DNA of 64,000 nt from Entonaema liquescens (Eukaryota; Ascomycota; Sordariomycetes; Xylariales; Xylariaceae). The stretch is from assembly GCA_902805475.1 (NCBI GenBank), contig CADCSX010000023.1, positions 2,852,001 through 2,916,000 on the forward strand, written 5' to 3'. A model generated the notes under the pieces. It had not been told where the DNA came from. It saw only the letters and a list, made by a program, of their open reading frames with translations, and ran no database searches. The stretch's first letter is position 1. Each line of letters begins with the position of its first letter. Both the position numbers and the translations under genes were made by a program. Positions 1 through 12,400 of the stretch are shown here, in pieces.

Positions 1-2
1 CT

Positions 3-2519
3 ATTAGCCAGAACCGTCCAGAAGTTAAGCACGGGAGAGGAGTTGAGATCTCTACACAAGGTGTGACAGTGCCACTAAACGGCGATTCTTCCAATAGTAT
101 CCAATTGGATAGCAAAGACACTATAGTGCGGCCTACGGTAACAGCGGTTGACGCTATACACGGCCAGTCTCTCGTAGAGTCCAAAGAATACGAAGCAGTG
201 CTGGATCCTGAAAAAGCAAACCATTCAAATGTGTCCCGTGGAAATTCAATCGGTCAAGAGGTTCGAGTGGACGAAGAGGTAGAAGAGGATCCGGCTTTCG
301 AGAGTTACATAGACCAGAGTTTTCACTACCGAGCGCGGCTCCCAAAGCAAATAACTCCCATAACTGGTCCGAATGTCTCGGTTGCGAGTGATCATTCTAA
401 GCTGACTCAGACGGGCGCGCCCGACTCTCCGAGAGATGGTGATAGAGCAGTTATCGTCGTTCCCGAAAACCAGCGTCCTCCACAGCAAACTGAAATATTA
501 GAACAGTGTGTCAACATGGAATCGATAGCTATAGCTCAAGCATCCGTACATTTGCTAGAATCAATGCGTAGCCGCGAGAAAGATGACGACATTCAGGACT
601 ATCAGTGCCAGCTAGCATCGTCAGCACTAAAAGAAACGTCCACGGACCAAATGATCAACGACGATGACGAGGGACCACAAAAGCGCAATGAGAATATTGG
701 CCATATAACCGTAGCAGAGATTGAGCCTTCTAATAATCCAAAAGCACCTGATGAGAATCACTATGTAGTACAAGCTACCACATCCAGCATTTCAAACCTG
801 GCGGAGATTGCCAACACCCTTCGCCCAAAGAGTGAAACTATAAAGAACAATATTTCAGACGTGGTAGTCAACAACTCGCATGTACCAGATGTAGTATTCG
901 GTGTAGAAACAACGAGAAGCACCAACACCCCAGAAGGCCGTATGGTGTTCGAAACACATCCAGCCGAATTCAGACAATTGGTAGATGAGGGGTCTACCTT
1001 GATCAGGGATCCAATGAATTCTAGCCGGACCACATCAATTGAGGCCAGTGGTTTGCTTACGCTTAACCACGTATCTAACAACGCAGATACCAGGGCAGAA
1101 GCATACGGTCCAACAAGGGTTTTAGGAGGAATGACACAAGAAGCAGAATCGGATAACGAATCCAATGCAGTTATAGTACCATTGTCACAATTGGAATGGG
1201 GCATCAACGAAGATCAGCCGAATATCCTCGTCACCAACGATGAGGAGGTTCCTGAGAAAAACACATCGACTAAGGCCGCTCTATTAAACCCCCGGGAACC
1301 TCTTACGCAGAATCTATGGGTCTCCGATTCTCCTTCAGCCGCAACTCTGGAAATCAAGCACGTTAAACTGGAGCCGATTGAAGATAGGGTCCCGCACCTC
1401 CGTCGTCCATCACAGACATTGTTGCCATATTCTCAGGCTAGAGGTTATGAAACATCCAGTATCAGACCATCACAACAGAGTCCCTGGGTTAAGGTGGTCT
1501 TAGACCCCGTCAAACCAGAGAGGCAAGACTTATATTCTACCACAATTAGAGAGAACACGCCCATAAGTGCAATACTTGCTAAAGAAACGTCTGAAGAATA
1601 CCAAAGTCCCTGGCTTACAACGGGTATAGGCATGATGCCTTCCTCTGAACACTCACCTATCTCGCCTATACCGATAACTTCTAATGAGAATTCGCTATTA
1701 CCACGCCCTCAATCTCCAATGTTAGCTCAGGAAACAGACAGTCGGTTGTCGGAGCATAGAGAAAACACCCCTACTACACCTCCACGAGTACCTATAGCTC
1801 ACATACGTACCCCTGATATCGAGAAATCAATCAAGCCATTCTCTCTGTTCAATACACCTTCGCCAAAACGCCGACGACGAAACTCTAGACAATATTCATC
1901 CACCGGTCGTACTATCGGGATTTTATCAAATGCCCCGTATTCGAATTCGCGGGCTAACCCAAGGAGTCAGCGACGAGTGTCATTCGCTCCGTTGCCAAAC
2001 GAGGAAAGTGCCGATACTTCGCCAGTATCCAACATTACGAGAGCCGCATCACCCCCACCACGAATACTCGTTGATGCTGGGGACGAAGATGTCGATAATC
2101 ATTTTCAGGGACACTTTGATGCCATGAAGCTACGCGCCAATGGCAAGAATGTCCGACTTCGACTGCAGCCGCGTCTCCTTCCAAGCCCCTCTGGGCAAAA
2201 GCCTGCAAGCCCACATATTGGCGCGATGGCAGCGGCTTTTCGGGAAGCAGATACATATGCGGCCTATGCACGTGAGAACTTAGTTAAAGACAAAGAGCAA
2301 AGCGGTACTGAGATTTTTCCTGATGACGTTACTGATAATATAGTTGAGGCCGATGTAGAGCAATCGCCGTGGCGAAAAGAGAGCCAAGGCATTGATCATG
2401 TTGCGGACGTCATGGAGAATTTAGATGATTTCATCAATGCTTGGGATGTGAATGTCGAGCTTCAGAAGGCGAGACAAGAGTCGAGCAGAGAAAGTTTTGG
2501 GGGGGAAGCCCTCTGGTAA
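3..2519 (+). CDS. 3' part of a serine/proline-rich nuclear-type protein with QSPW motifs (5' end outside window)
   Basis: The reading frame is open from base 3 with no stop before TAA at 2517-2519, giving at least 838 residues. It has no ATG at its left edge, so the gene starts outside the window. The protein is largely low-complexity and acidic/serine-rich. Three QSPW motifs are coded at 1476-1487, 1602-1613 and 2361-2372. A basic run, PKRRRR, near 1863-1880 looks like a nuclear localisation signal. RRVSF at 1971-1985 fits the RVxF docking consensus of protein phosphatase 1. The C-terminal part (MAAAFREADTYAAYAREN, then a DDFINAWDV-like acidic helix) looks the most constrained. From memory, similar filamentous-fungal proteins carry the automatic label 'protamine P1', which probably reflects the basic patch and not a real sperm-protamine role. 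Function is unknown; nuclear location and PP1 binding are inferences. Confidence 0.85.
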   Translation: MSQNRPEVKHGRGVEISTQGVTVPLNGDSSNSIQLDSKDTIVRPTVTAVDAIHGQSLVESKEYEAVLDPEKANHSNVSRGNSIGQEVRVDEEVEEDPAFESYIDQSFHYRARLPKQITPITGPNVSVASDHSKLTQTGAPDSPRDGDRAVIVVPENQRPPQQTEILEQCVNMESIAIAQASVHLLESMRSREKDDDIQDYQCQLASSALKETSTDQMINDDDEGPQKRNENIGHITVAEIEPSNNPKAPDENHYVVQATTSSISNLAEIANTLRPKSETIKNNISDVVVNNSHVPDVVFGVETTRSTNTPEGRMVFETHPAEFRQLVDEGSTLIRDPMNSSRTTSIEASGLLTLNHVSNNADTRAEAYGPTRVLGGMTQEAESDNESNAVIVPLSQLEWGINEDQPNILVTNDEEVPEKNTSTKAALLNPREPLTQNLWVSDSPSAATLEIKHVKLEPIEDRVPHLRRPSQTLLPYSQARGYETSSIRPSQQSPWVKVVLDPVKPERQDLYSTTIRENTPISAILAKETSEEYQSPWLTTGIGMMPSSEHSPISPIPITSNENSLLPRPQSPMLAQETDSRLSEHRENTPTTPPRVPIAHIRTPDIEKSIKPFSLFNTPSPKRRRRNSRQYSSTGRTIGILSNAPYSNSRANPRSQRRVSFAPLPNEESADTSPVSNITRAASPPPRILVDAGDEDVDNHFQGHFDAMKLRANGKNVRLRLQPRLLPSPSGQKPASPHIGAMAAAFREADTYAAYARENLVKDKEQSGTEIFPDDVTDNIVEADVEQSPWRKESQGIDHVADVMENLDDFINAWDVNVELQKARQESSRESFGGEALW

Positions 2520-5500
2520 GGACAAACATTGCTGATAACGTGGATGTATAATGATAACACGGGACGAAGTGCGAGGAGTTGTGTTGATACCCGTAGGTAC
2601 ACATTGCTTTTCATCATGGCTAGGAGTTTAGTTGGCCAGGGTGTGAGGGATAACATGATTCCGGGAGTATCTTGGGGTTGCATTTTATCACGAAGCATCG
2701 CTTATCCTATGAGGGCAATTTGATGCCCGTTCATCATACAAGACCAAGTTTATGCGTGGTCTCACCCTAAGATTTAATTTAGCTATGAGAATCGTCAATA
2801 TAAACGAAACTACAGCATACGTCGTAAGCAATCTGTTCACACCTAGAAGCCTGGATGAAACTATCTAAGGCATAGTAATATTCTAATATTTTACCCTGTT
2901 CTATTAAGGTCCCGTCCCCCTTGAACATCAATACAGAATGCGGCTGGTTAAAAGTAATATTTACCCCTTTCTCACTTCCTAGACTTGAAGTTATTAAAAT
3001 CTGATGTTAAAAGAGCCTATGTTATGAATCAGGGTGTATCTTCATTTGCTATTGCATGATCTTCTTGGTCGTATGAGCCAGATTCGACTTATACTCCTAT
3101 CACAGCAAGATGTCATTACGATTGTATAGGGCACTATCTACCTATACAAACCTTCCCTCTCGATAATTAAATAGCAACATAACCAAGCTAGGTGGAATCA
3201 AAATGCTATTTAAGATACCGAGTTTCTTATATGCTGTAGAACATATCCTTTAACGTATTATTTACTTCCGCCATTACCTAATACACTCATAGCGAGATTC
3301 AAGACCATGGGGCGAGATTCAAAGGCGTTAAGCGCATAGCAGATATATAGCTACGTCATGTATATGCTCGCTAACAAAATCTATAAATATTTTGAACGCC
3401 GAAGATAATTGGGGACATTCTCTTCGTGCTGATATCGTCATATGAAGTTCTCAACATGTAAAATGAACGCAAGGGAAAAGTAATAGAGGTTACTAAGGTA
3501 TCATGCAAGGCCCTCAGTTTCCACCGACCCGCCGACGGAACATGCGCGGAGACGGGGTTCTAGGGAAAATCCCTTACATTAGATCCGGGGACTACGGACA
3601 AGCTTACCAAGGAAGACAGACGGGTTACCTTTGGGGAGATAGGTAGGAATAAGAGAGGGGGTGTAGGGGTGGAGATGGGGGGATAATAGTAAATAGTATT
3701 GGATGGAATTTTATCTTTGTAAGATAGCATTGTTAGGAAATTCGATGCGATCTGTATGGCTTTTTGCGAACTCTCGGAATGCATCATAGTAACAGACGAC
3801 AACATGCATTGGGAACCAAGACTCACAGTTCTTGTCTCATAGACAGGAAATAGTTCTCATGAATCGATTCAGTTTCTTCTAAAAAGTAATTGTTAGAATT
3901 TGCCTCCTACACATAAGTGACCCGACGATCCTCTCATGCGTATAATAGCTTAAGTACATAGTAAGTATAGATATCAGCGAATAGGTTCCCAACCTACTCA
4001 TGGATATCTGGTATCCGTACACCATGCTTATGTCATGGCATCCCATTCATCTACTAGTGTCGATCTGCCACTGGCCTAGATTCTTTCTCGAAGCGGGTGG
4101 ATAGCTTATTGGTGCGGTGTACTTGTCTTGGCCCGTAGTCTCCTCGGTCGGGGCTTATGGATAAAATAGGAATTAACCTTAGGTATCTCGTATATATTTG
4201 TCGTGCCCGGGACTGTCTACCTGCTAGCATGACTCCGTCTCTTCACTATAGGCAACGCTATAGGCGGTGGTATGCTTGAACACGACATCCGTCTCCGAAG
4301 TCCTAGTAAAGTTAACTGACTACACGTGGCGCGGCTATTGCTAGGCTCGGGCCTGACAGAGAAAAGGTGCGCGTCTTAATAGATGTACTAAACAGCCAAA
4401 TGAAGCCCTACGGAACATTGATGGTCTGATCGGCGCAGTAGTGCTTCGTTGGACACATATAGCGCATATAGCAAGTCTTAGGAACGGAGAAAATCCTCCA
4501 CTAATCAATATGTACATAGTGATTTTACGATGATCCTGTAGGATTGCATGTACACCGTACAACAGCGGTGAGAAATCGAAGTAAGCGGAACGGGTTGATA
4601 ACGCAATATGGGATGCCGCATTTCCCCATGTCTAGAGCTTGGGATCAGCCGCCAAAGTTGGATTTGGAGAACTGGGATATCAGGGATATCAGCTAGGAAG
4701 CACTGAAACAGGCAGGCAGGTTTCTAGTAGCCTTAACGCTATTCGTCCTGATACACTCTCCCCTTTGTCCCCAGGTTCCAGACCTCGAGGTGCAGGCCTA
4801 ATTCTGATGCGGAGAGGTGGTGCAATGGTGATCTGCATTCCACGGCACCATGGCACGTATACTATGTACGGATCTACCTTGGCTTGCCTAGAAACAGTGT
4901 ATCGCGACATTTTATCTCCCGCCTGTCGTCTGTGCAGCTTCATTGAATCAAAAACTTGTCATGGAATGATCTCACTTCGCAAAAGCTTAATTGAAAAAAA
5001 TAATTATATAAGAAAAAAAAAAAAACCCCCCCCACAGGGAATAGTCAGCCGAGCAGACGACCTGGATCTCATGGGAACTCGGTAGTACGACATATGAAGA
5101 AGTATAATGACGTAGAAATGGTGTGATGAGAGGAGTTATAAAGAGTGCCAAGGGTCAAAACTTCGATATAGACTAAAAACGACCCCCTTTAGCGTGCGAC
5201 GCGACGGTTGAAGAAAGCAGACGTCGTGTGCCTGTCACCACTGGATGACAAGATCAGGAGACTTGTGGACTGAGTTGTCAAAATTAGAACACATGTCATT
5301 ATAGCATTGCCGACTTTGACGCGGAAGCGAAGAGAAGAGAAGAAAAGCGGCCCGGTCGAAAACACCTGTAACCTGTAAGGTCGGCCCTGTAACCCAGCTA
5401 ATGCGCCCTATGCTGGCAGCTGGATGATCTTCTATCATTTTTAGTGTGGGCTATCGTAACCCTCCCAACCTTGTACGGCTTCTTTGTGATTCTTTAGTAT

Positions 5501-6200
5501 GTGTGAACCTGTGAAAACAGCTGCGGGATAGGTATTGTTATATGCTGCATTCGGTATTGTACAGTCAGCCAGGCCCATGGGTTTGGGCAAAACGATGATC
5601 TCTGAACACCATAGGTAGATAATTATCTAATACCGATCTGGTGAACTACCTAAGTATGTAGGCAATACCTACGCCCTACATACAGGTAAGTAGTATATCG
5701 TACATAAAGTCGCGTGGACCCTGCCAGGGACTAGCTCCATGAAGGAACTAGCACGCATAGCAGTGGTATCGCTAGAGCTGCTAGGCCAGGAGATATGTAT
5801 TTATTAAACCGTGGTCGGTAAACTAAACACATTTCCTGATTTTTGGCGAGGATTGTCCACGAAATCGAAAGGTGTCGCGTACATCAGATAAAAGAGACAT
5901 CTGCTTATACATGTAAGTACCTGGTAGTGGACATAATACCTATGTACGTACTCGGGTACTGTATGTTGGTAGATGGGACTGGCAGACTGGGCATGTAATG
6001 CCAAACGGAAATGGATATGCCGAATCGCATGTTTGATTATCCGAGTACAGCTTTGCCAGGATAACCCCTTGAGAGACTCGAACACCAACCCTCAGCCTCA
6101 CTTGCGTATTTGCGTACTTGCGTACTTAAGTTTGAAATACATAATACGGCGGACGCGGACGCGGACACATACTGCCCTGGCCGGCTAATGAACTTGCAAA

Positions 6201-6224
6201 CCAGATTGCCAGATTGCCAGATTG
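6201..6224. repeat. Short tandem repeat, CCAGATTG x3
   Basis: Three perfect 8-bp units lie head to tail. A related 8-bp periodic pattern based on TTGCGTAC lies about 80 bp upstream (about 6100-6126). Both are too short to be more than slippage-type repeats. Confidence 0.8.
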
Positions 6225-8220
6225 CGCACCGGGTGACCGGTCCAGAATTTTCGAGCAATTAAAAAGTCGACGAAGGACATTTACCAAATGCGATTTTCGC
6301 GGCGGTATGGAGTAAAGTGGGATGATCTTTGTCGATTATGGATGAGGGGAAAAGGGTCCAGAACACAGGAAAGACACAAGAGAACAGAACAAGCAGCAGC
6401 TCTTTCTGCAACTTGTCTGCAACTTGTCTGCAGCTTATTCATAAGGGGATTAGCGTCTGGCATGTCATTATTTCCAGAAAAAGGGGGTCGCACGTGGCCT
6501 GTGCTCATACTTGTCTTACTACGTTGTATCTACGTACTAACTATGACGTCTTGTGATGCGCCACCTCGGGTCCGCGTCAATGTGCATATGGTACACATGT
6601 ATGTACTTTATTAGTACCGCGCAAGTCCCGTACCACCCTGTAGACTATTTTTATGTACCTAATTTGTACGAAGCCATTTCGGATGTGTGTATTCACATAC
6701 TTACCAAATCTGCCTTAAGCGCGGTTGAACCAAATAACCTTGCAAACATCAGATGCGAGATGAGAGTCTGATAAACCGAAAGCTTTAAGTGCACATGAAC
6801 AGCGGATGGCATGTGTTAAGTATTTTAGAGAAAGTAGGGATGAGAAGTTGTAAGTGGGATTATTAGAGGAAAGAGCTCTCTTATCTCTTGTCTGGGAAGG
6901 TAAATATACTTGTACATTTATGATACTTTACTTACCTCATGTCATATTTTATGCTATTGCCCCAAAAGAAAAGGAAAAAAAAAAAGGTTTCACCGAGTCA
7001 TCAATTTCAAGGGTCCTTCTGCTTTAGTTATTCCTTTCACCCCCAACCTTTTTTTTTTGCCATTTCGTCATCGAGGCGGGAACCCTTTATTCTTTTTCAT
7101 TTTAATCACTTTTTCTCCAATCTCATGTTACGTAGTCAACCGAATCTGTATTTGAGCGAGATTGCCTCCCTACACATCTTACCTCATAGTAGGCCTTTTT
7201 CGTTATTTATCATTTGACTTGACTAGAAAGTATTCATTTGTAACATGTCAATACAAGCCTCAATCTCAATAGGACTCATTTTCCTGTTCTCATCCAAGCT
7301 ATTTGTCTAGCATTGAATAAGTGGGAACGGGCTTTTTCAGTAGTTCCTAAGAAAAAAAAAAAGTAGAAGAATAGGGAACAAGCGGCTTATGGATTATATT
7401 GTCGGTCTCCACGCTTTCAAGGCGTTGTGTCTCCCACCCCTTCGACCCTTGCCGCCGTCGCAAAGTAGCGCCATTGAATCGCAGATCATTACCTCAGACG
7501 TCATGTTCTCTTGCCCTAATAGGATCCAGAAACTCCCGTAGTGTCGACCCTCTATGACACTCGACAGCCCCCGAAATCTACCAAAAGTCTACCAAGTCTA
7601 CCAGTTAACCTGCTGTACCTTGGTTCTTCTTAAGTACCTGCACGAGACACCAACTATCAACCCAGGTCAGTCGCCTTGCTCCAGTCAGGCAACCCGAGAA
7701 CGCCCCCCATCTACGTACATCTATCAAGTCAGGGCAAGCCTTTTGTTCTATTTCCCGTGCAACCAAAGTTGCGTCTACTAGTACGTCCAAGTAGAGATCG
7801 CCGTGGTCCAGGCCTCATTGTCCATTCCACACACACACATACGCACACACGCACACCACCACCGTATTCGAACTGGGCCACACATTAAAAAAGCAAAAGA
7901 GTTCCTTAACCCTGAAAGAGCGGCAAGAAAGGACCCTTTTTCTAACCGTCTTTCCCCCCCACCCACCATCTTTCAGTGCTTCTATTACCATCGTCACATT
8001 CGAAAGAGCTGGGCTCTATTCTATCCGTATCCGTTGCTTCCTATTACTTATGCGTACTACGTTTTACGGTTGAGGCTGTTACTTTCATATTCGAAAAGCT
8101 TCTTTGCTTGTCTCACTATTGAAGTTGGCTTCCATTTCCTACGCCTCAGCCACGACGTAAGGAGAGAGCGGGAACTATATGTGCCGCTAGAAGTACAATA
8201 TTATCCTAGCACCCCTGAAA

Positions 8221-8254
8221 GAAAAAAAAAAAAAAGGAAAAAAAAAAAAAAAAC
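8221..8254. repeat. A-rich homopolymer tract in the leader of the phosphatase gene
   Basis: Two long A runs are separated by two G bases about 70-100 bp before the start codon at 8321. Poly(dA:dT) tracts of this kind commonly exclude nucleosomes at fungal promoters, so it may mark the promoter or the 5' leader. Confidence 0.7.
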
Positions 8255-8288
8255 CGTACTTACATCTCTAAACAAGTCGTCGCTCGTC

Positions 8289-8303
8289 ATGTCCAAATTA
8301 TAA
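8289..8303 (+). promoter_or_regulatory. Four-codon upstream ORF before the tyrosine phosphatase
   Basis: An ATG at 8289 opens a frame of four codons (MSKL) that stops at TAA 8301-8303, only 17 nt before the phosphatase ATG at 8321. If the transcript begins upstream, scanning ribosomes would meet this ATG first, which could lower translation of the main frame. No transcript data support this. Confidence 0.45.
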
Positions 8304-8320
8304 AGTAGGCGGATACTGAA

Positions 8321-11317
8321 ATGGGAAGAAGACGAAGAGGCTGGACTGCTCAGAGACACGACGTCATACGTAAGATGAAAATGAAGATGGCTCCAGACTC
8401 GACGAAAAGCAACGATCGTTTAGCAGCCGGCCTTTCTACCGCAGCAACCACTCACCATTACACCATGAAGACATCTACGAGACCGGCTCTTGCATCGTCT
8501 CACTCTCACCACCCCCATCACTCCCGCCATTCCCAAGCCAATATGCAGTCCTTCCGCGCTAATAAGTCTACGACCCCCCTGGCGTCACCTCGCATGCCTC
8601 ATTCCGTCGGTCAACCTTACCCTCCCAGTACAAAGGTGCCTCCTATCGTTACAGATGTCCGGCCGCCTAGTCCCAATTATTTCGGTCTTAATCTTGATCA
8701 CTCGGCTGCTGACGTTGGTAACTCGGCCGTCGCTCCTCCCGATCATTGGAGTCCTCCGAGCTCGTCCGTTAAGTCATTTGGTGCCGCGATACCGAAACAA
8801 GTCCCTCTTGATGCCAACCCGGAATTTGAGGCTTTTAGACGCCAAGTCGATGCGAATCGCGCCAAGGGTTTCAGTCTAGGGAGTGCTCACTTTGCGCCAG
8901 CCCCGTCACCTATATTTGCGAGACCCAGGCCACCGCGTCTATCAACCAATCATAGCGATACCGCCTCAGATCTATCGAGCACCAGGTCGTTAAACGGCAA
9001 GGTTGTCGATGGCGCCGGAAGCCGAATGGATGTTGATACGGATAGTCTACACGACTCTGCGTATGTATCATCAGATTCGAAGAGGAATTCAGAGGTGTCG
9101 CTGAATCCTCCCTCATTTAGCAATATGCCTCGATTTGAGTCGCCGGCTCATGCTGACTCTCCTTTTGAGCCTATACGTAAGACGACATTGTCCAAAGTTG
9201 AGGATCGACATCCGCGACTATCGTTGTCTCATGAAAAGTTAGAGCAGGCAACGGAGCCCTCAAAGCCTCGTGCTGAGACGTTACCAACGACTCTTGAAAA
9301 CGGACCCGGACTTATTGTGCCAAGGCAATTGAAAGAAATACTTTCGAATATGCCTGAAAATGAGTATCTTCTGCTGGATGTCCGTGTATCTTCACATTAT
9401 GCCCAGTCACGTATTCGCGGCGCGCTGAATCTTTGCATACCAACGACCCTTTTGAAGCGAGCCACATTCAACTTGCAAAAACTACAACAGACCCTCCAGA
9501 CCGAAGAAGATCAGCAGAAGTTCGCACAATGGTCAAATATCAAGTTTCTAATAGTATACGATGCTTCCTCGACAGAAAAACGAGATGCAACCTCAGCAAT
9601 AAATATGTTTAAGAAATTCACAAATGAGGGCTTCTCTGGGAATTCGTATCTTTTGAGGGGAGGGTTTCATGCTTTCTCTACCGAATATCCCGCGCTCATT
9701 GATCATCAGTCTGCTTCAGAACGCCCGGGTACGGCAGTGACCTTATCGAATGGTGGACGACCAAGCTTTGCTCCTGTGATCGGTGGCGTAACGCTTCCAT
9801 CTACTGCTAATAACCCCAATCCATTCTTTAGCAACATCCGGCAAAACATGGACCTAGCAGATGGCGTTGGGCAGATGGATATCTCTGTGCCATCTAATCT
9901 AGATTCAAATACCCTCCCTCCTTGGCTCCAAGATGTTACCCGATCATCGGATCATGGCAAGAAAGCGTCTGAGAGATTCCTGAAAATCGAACGTAGCGAG
10001 CAATCCCGCATGAAGGAAGCTTATGCATCTTTCAATACAGCTATGCCTCCCAGCCAAAGTTCCGGACGAGTCTGCCTTTCCGGAGTAGAACAGGGTGGTA
10101 AAAACCGGTATAAAGATATTCTTCCCTTCGAGCATGCTCGTGTCCGCCTGGCCGATCGGGCTCAAGGCGCTTGCGATTATATTAATGCTAGCCATGTTCA
10201 AGCCTCACGCAGCTATAAGCGTTATATTGCTTCTCAGGGTCCTCTGCCGGCTACGTTTGATGTAAGTTCATCGCAATACCGCCCGATATCCCTTGATATA
10301 GCTAACCTTTTTTTCCTCTAGGATTTTTGGTCTGTAATCTGGGACCAAGATGTTCGTGTCATCGTCATGTTAACCGCAGAGTCGGAAGGGGGTCAACTCA
10401 AATGCCACCCGTATTGGCATGATAAGGAATTCGGACCAATTAAGCTCAAGTCTATATCCGAGAAGAAGGTATCGCTTGATATGGATAAATACCGATCGAA
10501 TCCTGGGACCACACCTGCAAACAACGCACAGGATTACGGGCGACGCCGTGCTGCCACTACGACAACATTCGAGTCGGCACAGAACACGCAGCCTTCTCAG
10601 ACACCGGCTGAGACCCCTTACGTTATTGTCCGGAAATTCGCATTGTCGCACGCTGCTCATCCATTTTCCCCTATACGTGAAATCACCCAGCTTCAATATC
10701 TCCTGTGGCCCGATTTCGGTGCTCCAGCGCAACCGTCACACCTCCTGGCACTCGTCGAATTAGCCAACGTGATGCAGCGCGCTTCGTTACCCGTGGATGC
10801 AAGCTCCATTGCTGCGTCGGTCCCTACCGAGACTCCAGCAGCCATGGGCTGGGTAGACGAACCGGAGCCGGCCAATGCCAGGCCAATGCTTGTGCACTGT
10901 TCTGCTGGCTGTGGTCGTACTGGGACCTTCTGTACTGTCGATACTGTTATCGATATGTTAAAGAGGCAACGTCAAGCCATGACTAACCGTATGGATGGAG
11001 ATGGAGATGTGAGCATGAATGAAAGCTCGCCTATACGCCGCCGGACCAGCATCACAAATGGTTATAAACGCAGACCATCAATGAATGGCAACAAAGATTT
11101 AGAAACCAGCTGGCTCGAAGATACAAGTTTTGATCTGATAGAAGCGACAGTGGAAGATTTCCGAAGACAACGACTAAGCATGGTCCAAAGCCTACGGCAA
11201 TTTGTTCTCTGCTACGAGACCGTGGTAGAATGGGTATGGAGAGTCCACGAGAAGAGCAATAGTATGGCCGGTGGTAGAGGCCGACCACGGAGCGAGACTG
11301 TAAATCTTCGAAGATGA
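8321..11317 (+). CDS. Protein tyrosine phosphatase with N-terminal rhodanese-like domain (Pyp1/Ptp2-Ptp3 type)
   Basis: Two exons, 8321-10261 and 10322-11317, are joined across a 60-bp intron (gtaagt...gctaac...ctctag), giving 978 residues. Residues about 1-320 are low-complexity. A rhodanese-like domain spans about 327-461 (EYLLLDVRVSSHYAQSRIRG, then LRGGFHAF). A classical PTP domain runs from about 592 to 960: KNRYKDI, YINAS, WPDFGAP (general-acid Asp 778), the signature HCSAGCGRTGTFC with catalytic Cys 840 and Arg 846, and the Q-loop region near the end. The PTP fold carries charged, serine-rich insertions. Family knowledge: yeast Ptp2/Ptp3 and fission-yeast Pyp1/Pyp2 dephosphorylate stress MAP kinases such as Hog1/Sty1, and that is the likely role here. 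In-frame ATGs further downstream leave the start uncertain. The gene converges on rpt6. Confidence 0.95.
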
Positions 11318-12400
11318 AGAGAGGTAAAGCAAGATCGGAAAGCCTCTCTCAACAACAGTTAATAAGATTGGAAGGAAATGGGGGTAGGCCCAAGAAACAT
11401 TGCATAAGTTCGCATTTGCATCAATACGGCATTCTAATATGGTCAGAGGGTACATACCATCGGCTAGACGGTCTAGCCAGGCAAGGGGTATACGGAGTTT
11501 AGGGAGGATTTAGTGCTTCTATAGGCGTTTTCAGGTCTACGGCATGGCATATTGATTGAACAGTTTTTTTCTAGCGAGGCGAAAGCATTGCACAAGCGGG
11601 ACGTAGAGCAGGGACCGGGAAAGAAAACAAGCAAGAAATTAAGAGGCAGATGGATGGACTTATAAGAGTACCTATCGCGAACAGCCACATCGATGGTCGG
11701 ATCTGTACAATAAGAATGGGGATATAGCGATGGTGGTTGAGGACGAACGGCCCTACTTCTGGACGATACCGTAATGATAGTAGCGAGTATATAGGCACAG
11801 ACACATACTTGCTGATATGAGCACAGACAGGTTTAAATACATCAATAATTTACGGTTCAAGTTACTCTTCTGTCTTTCTATGCAATCATTGATCTGGATA
11901 ACCTCATGTCATATCTTATTGTATCTACCTTGTGCAACATGGTCAGAGAATCAAGGGTTTGTCATTATTTGGGTAGCGAAGACCTCGGCTCACACGGGGA
12001 GGCCTGTTCTAGACGTCCTCAGTTCTAGCGCTAGATAACGTAGAGACAAAAAACTACATTGGTTACACAGGCTAGGAAATCTGACGTGTTTAGTACTATT
12101 CTTCTGCGTCTTTACACAGCTGGCATTGCAGTATACAGAGCAAAGAGTACACCAGAATCACCGAATATAGAGACAGAGCTGTAGTGTAACGCCTGCATAT
12201 GATCATATGATCATATGATCTCGAAATAGCAAGGCCCGATGAATGGATTTTCGCCTATCTTTCTTCGTCACTAGGATTATTGTACACTTTACAAAAATAG
12301 CATCTTTGACGTCGCCCATGTCATCCCCAGTTCCATCCCCAGTGCCACATGAATGCTGGTAGTGAGTTTGCGTAAAGACATCGTATAATACGTGCCCAAC
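11318..12400. other. Convergent intergenic region between the phosphatase and rpt6
   Basis: No gene is supported. Both flanking genes point into this 1.08-kb stretch, so it should hold two 3' UTRs. A CATATGAT triplet repeat at 12196-12219 is the only obvious structure. Confidence 0.7.
12196..12219. repeat. CATATGAT x3 tandem repeat
   Basis: Three perfect copies of an 8-bp unit lie between the convergent 3' ends of the phosphatase and rpt6. The unit includes the palindrome CATATG, so the array reads almost the same on both strands and could fold as a small hairpin in either transcript. Confidence 0.8.

Larger units (their letters stand above)
2520..8288. other. Intergenic stretch without a supportable gene
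   Basis: Short open frames occur on both strands, the longest about 110-150 codons, for example at 4639-5085 and 6288-6614. None shows a recognisable domain, and many overlap an equally long frame on the other strand. The region contains homopolymers (an A run followed by a C run around 5010-5034), small tandem repeats near 6100 and 6201, and pyrimidine-rich DNA from about 7000 on. The last several hundred bases probably include the promoter and leader of the phosphatase gene starting at 8321. Confidence 0.6.

Noticed and set aside
20..40. Short string resembling the conserved 5S rRNA GAAGTTAAGC element
   Set aside because: The surrounding bases do not fit a 5S rRNA and the string lies inside an open protein frame. 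It is coincidence.
4639..5085. 148-codon plus frame in the first gene-free region
   Set aside because: It has no recognisable domain, runs into A and C homopolymers at its end and overlaps an 84-codon antisense frame. Length alone is not enough.
6049..6090. TGTTCGAGTC on the minus strand as a tRNA T-arm
   Set aside because: The flanking bases do not pair into a five-base stem and no D-arm or acceptor stem was found upstream.
7803..8303. 166-codon plus frame before the phosphatase
   Set aside because: It starts at GTG, consists of repeats and homopolymer translation (HTHIRTHAHHH, KKKKRKKKKK) and ends in the leader. It is better explained as 5' leader DNA.
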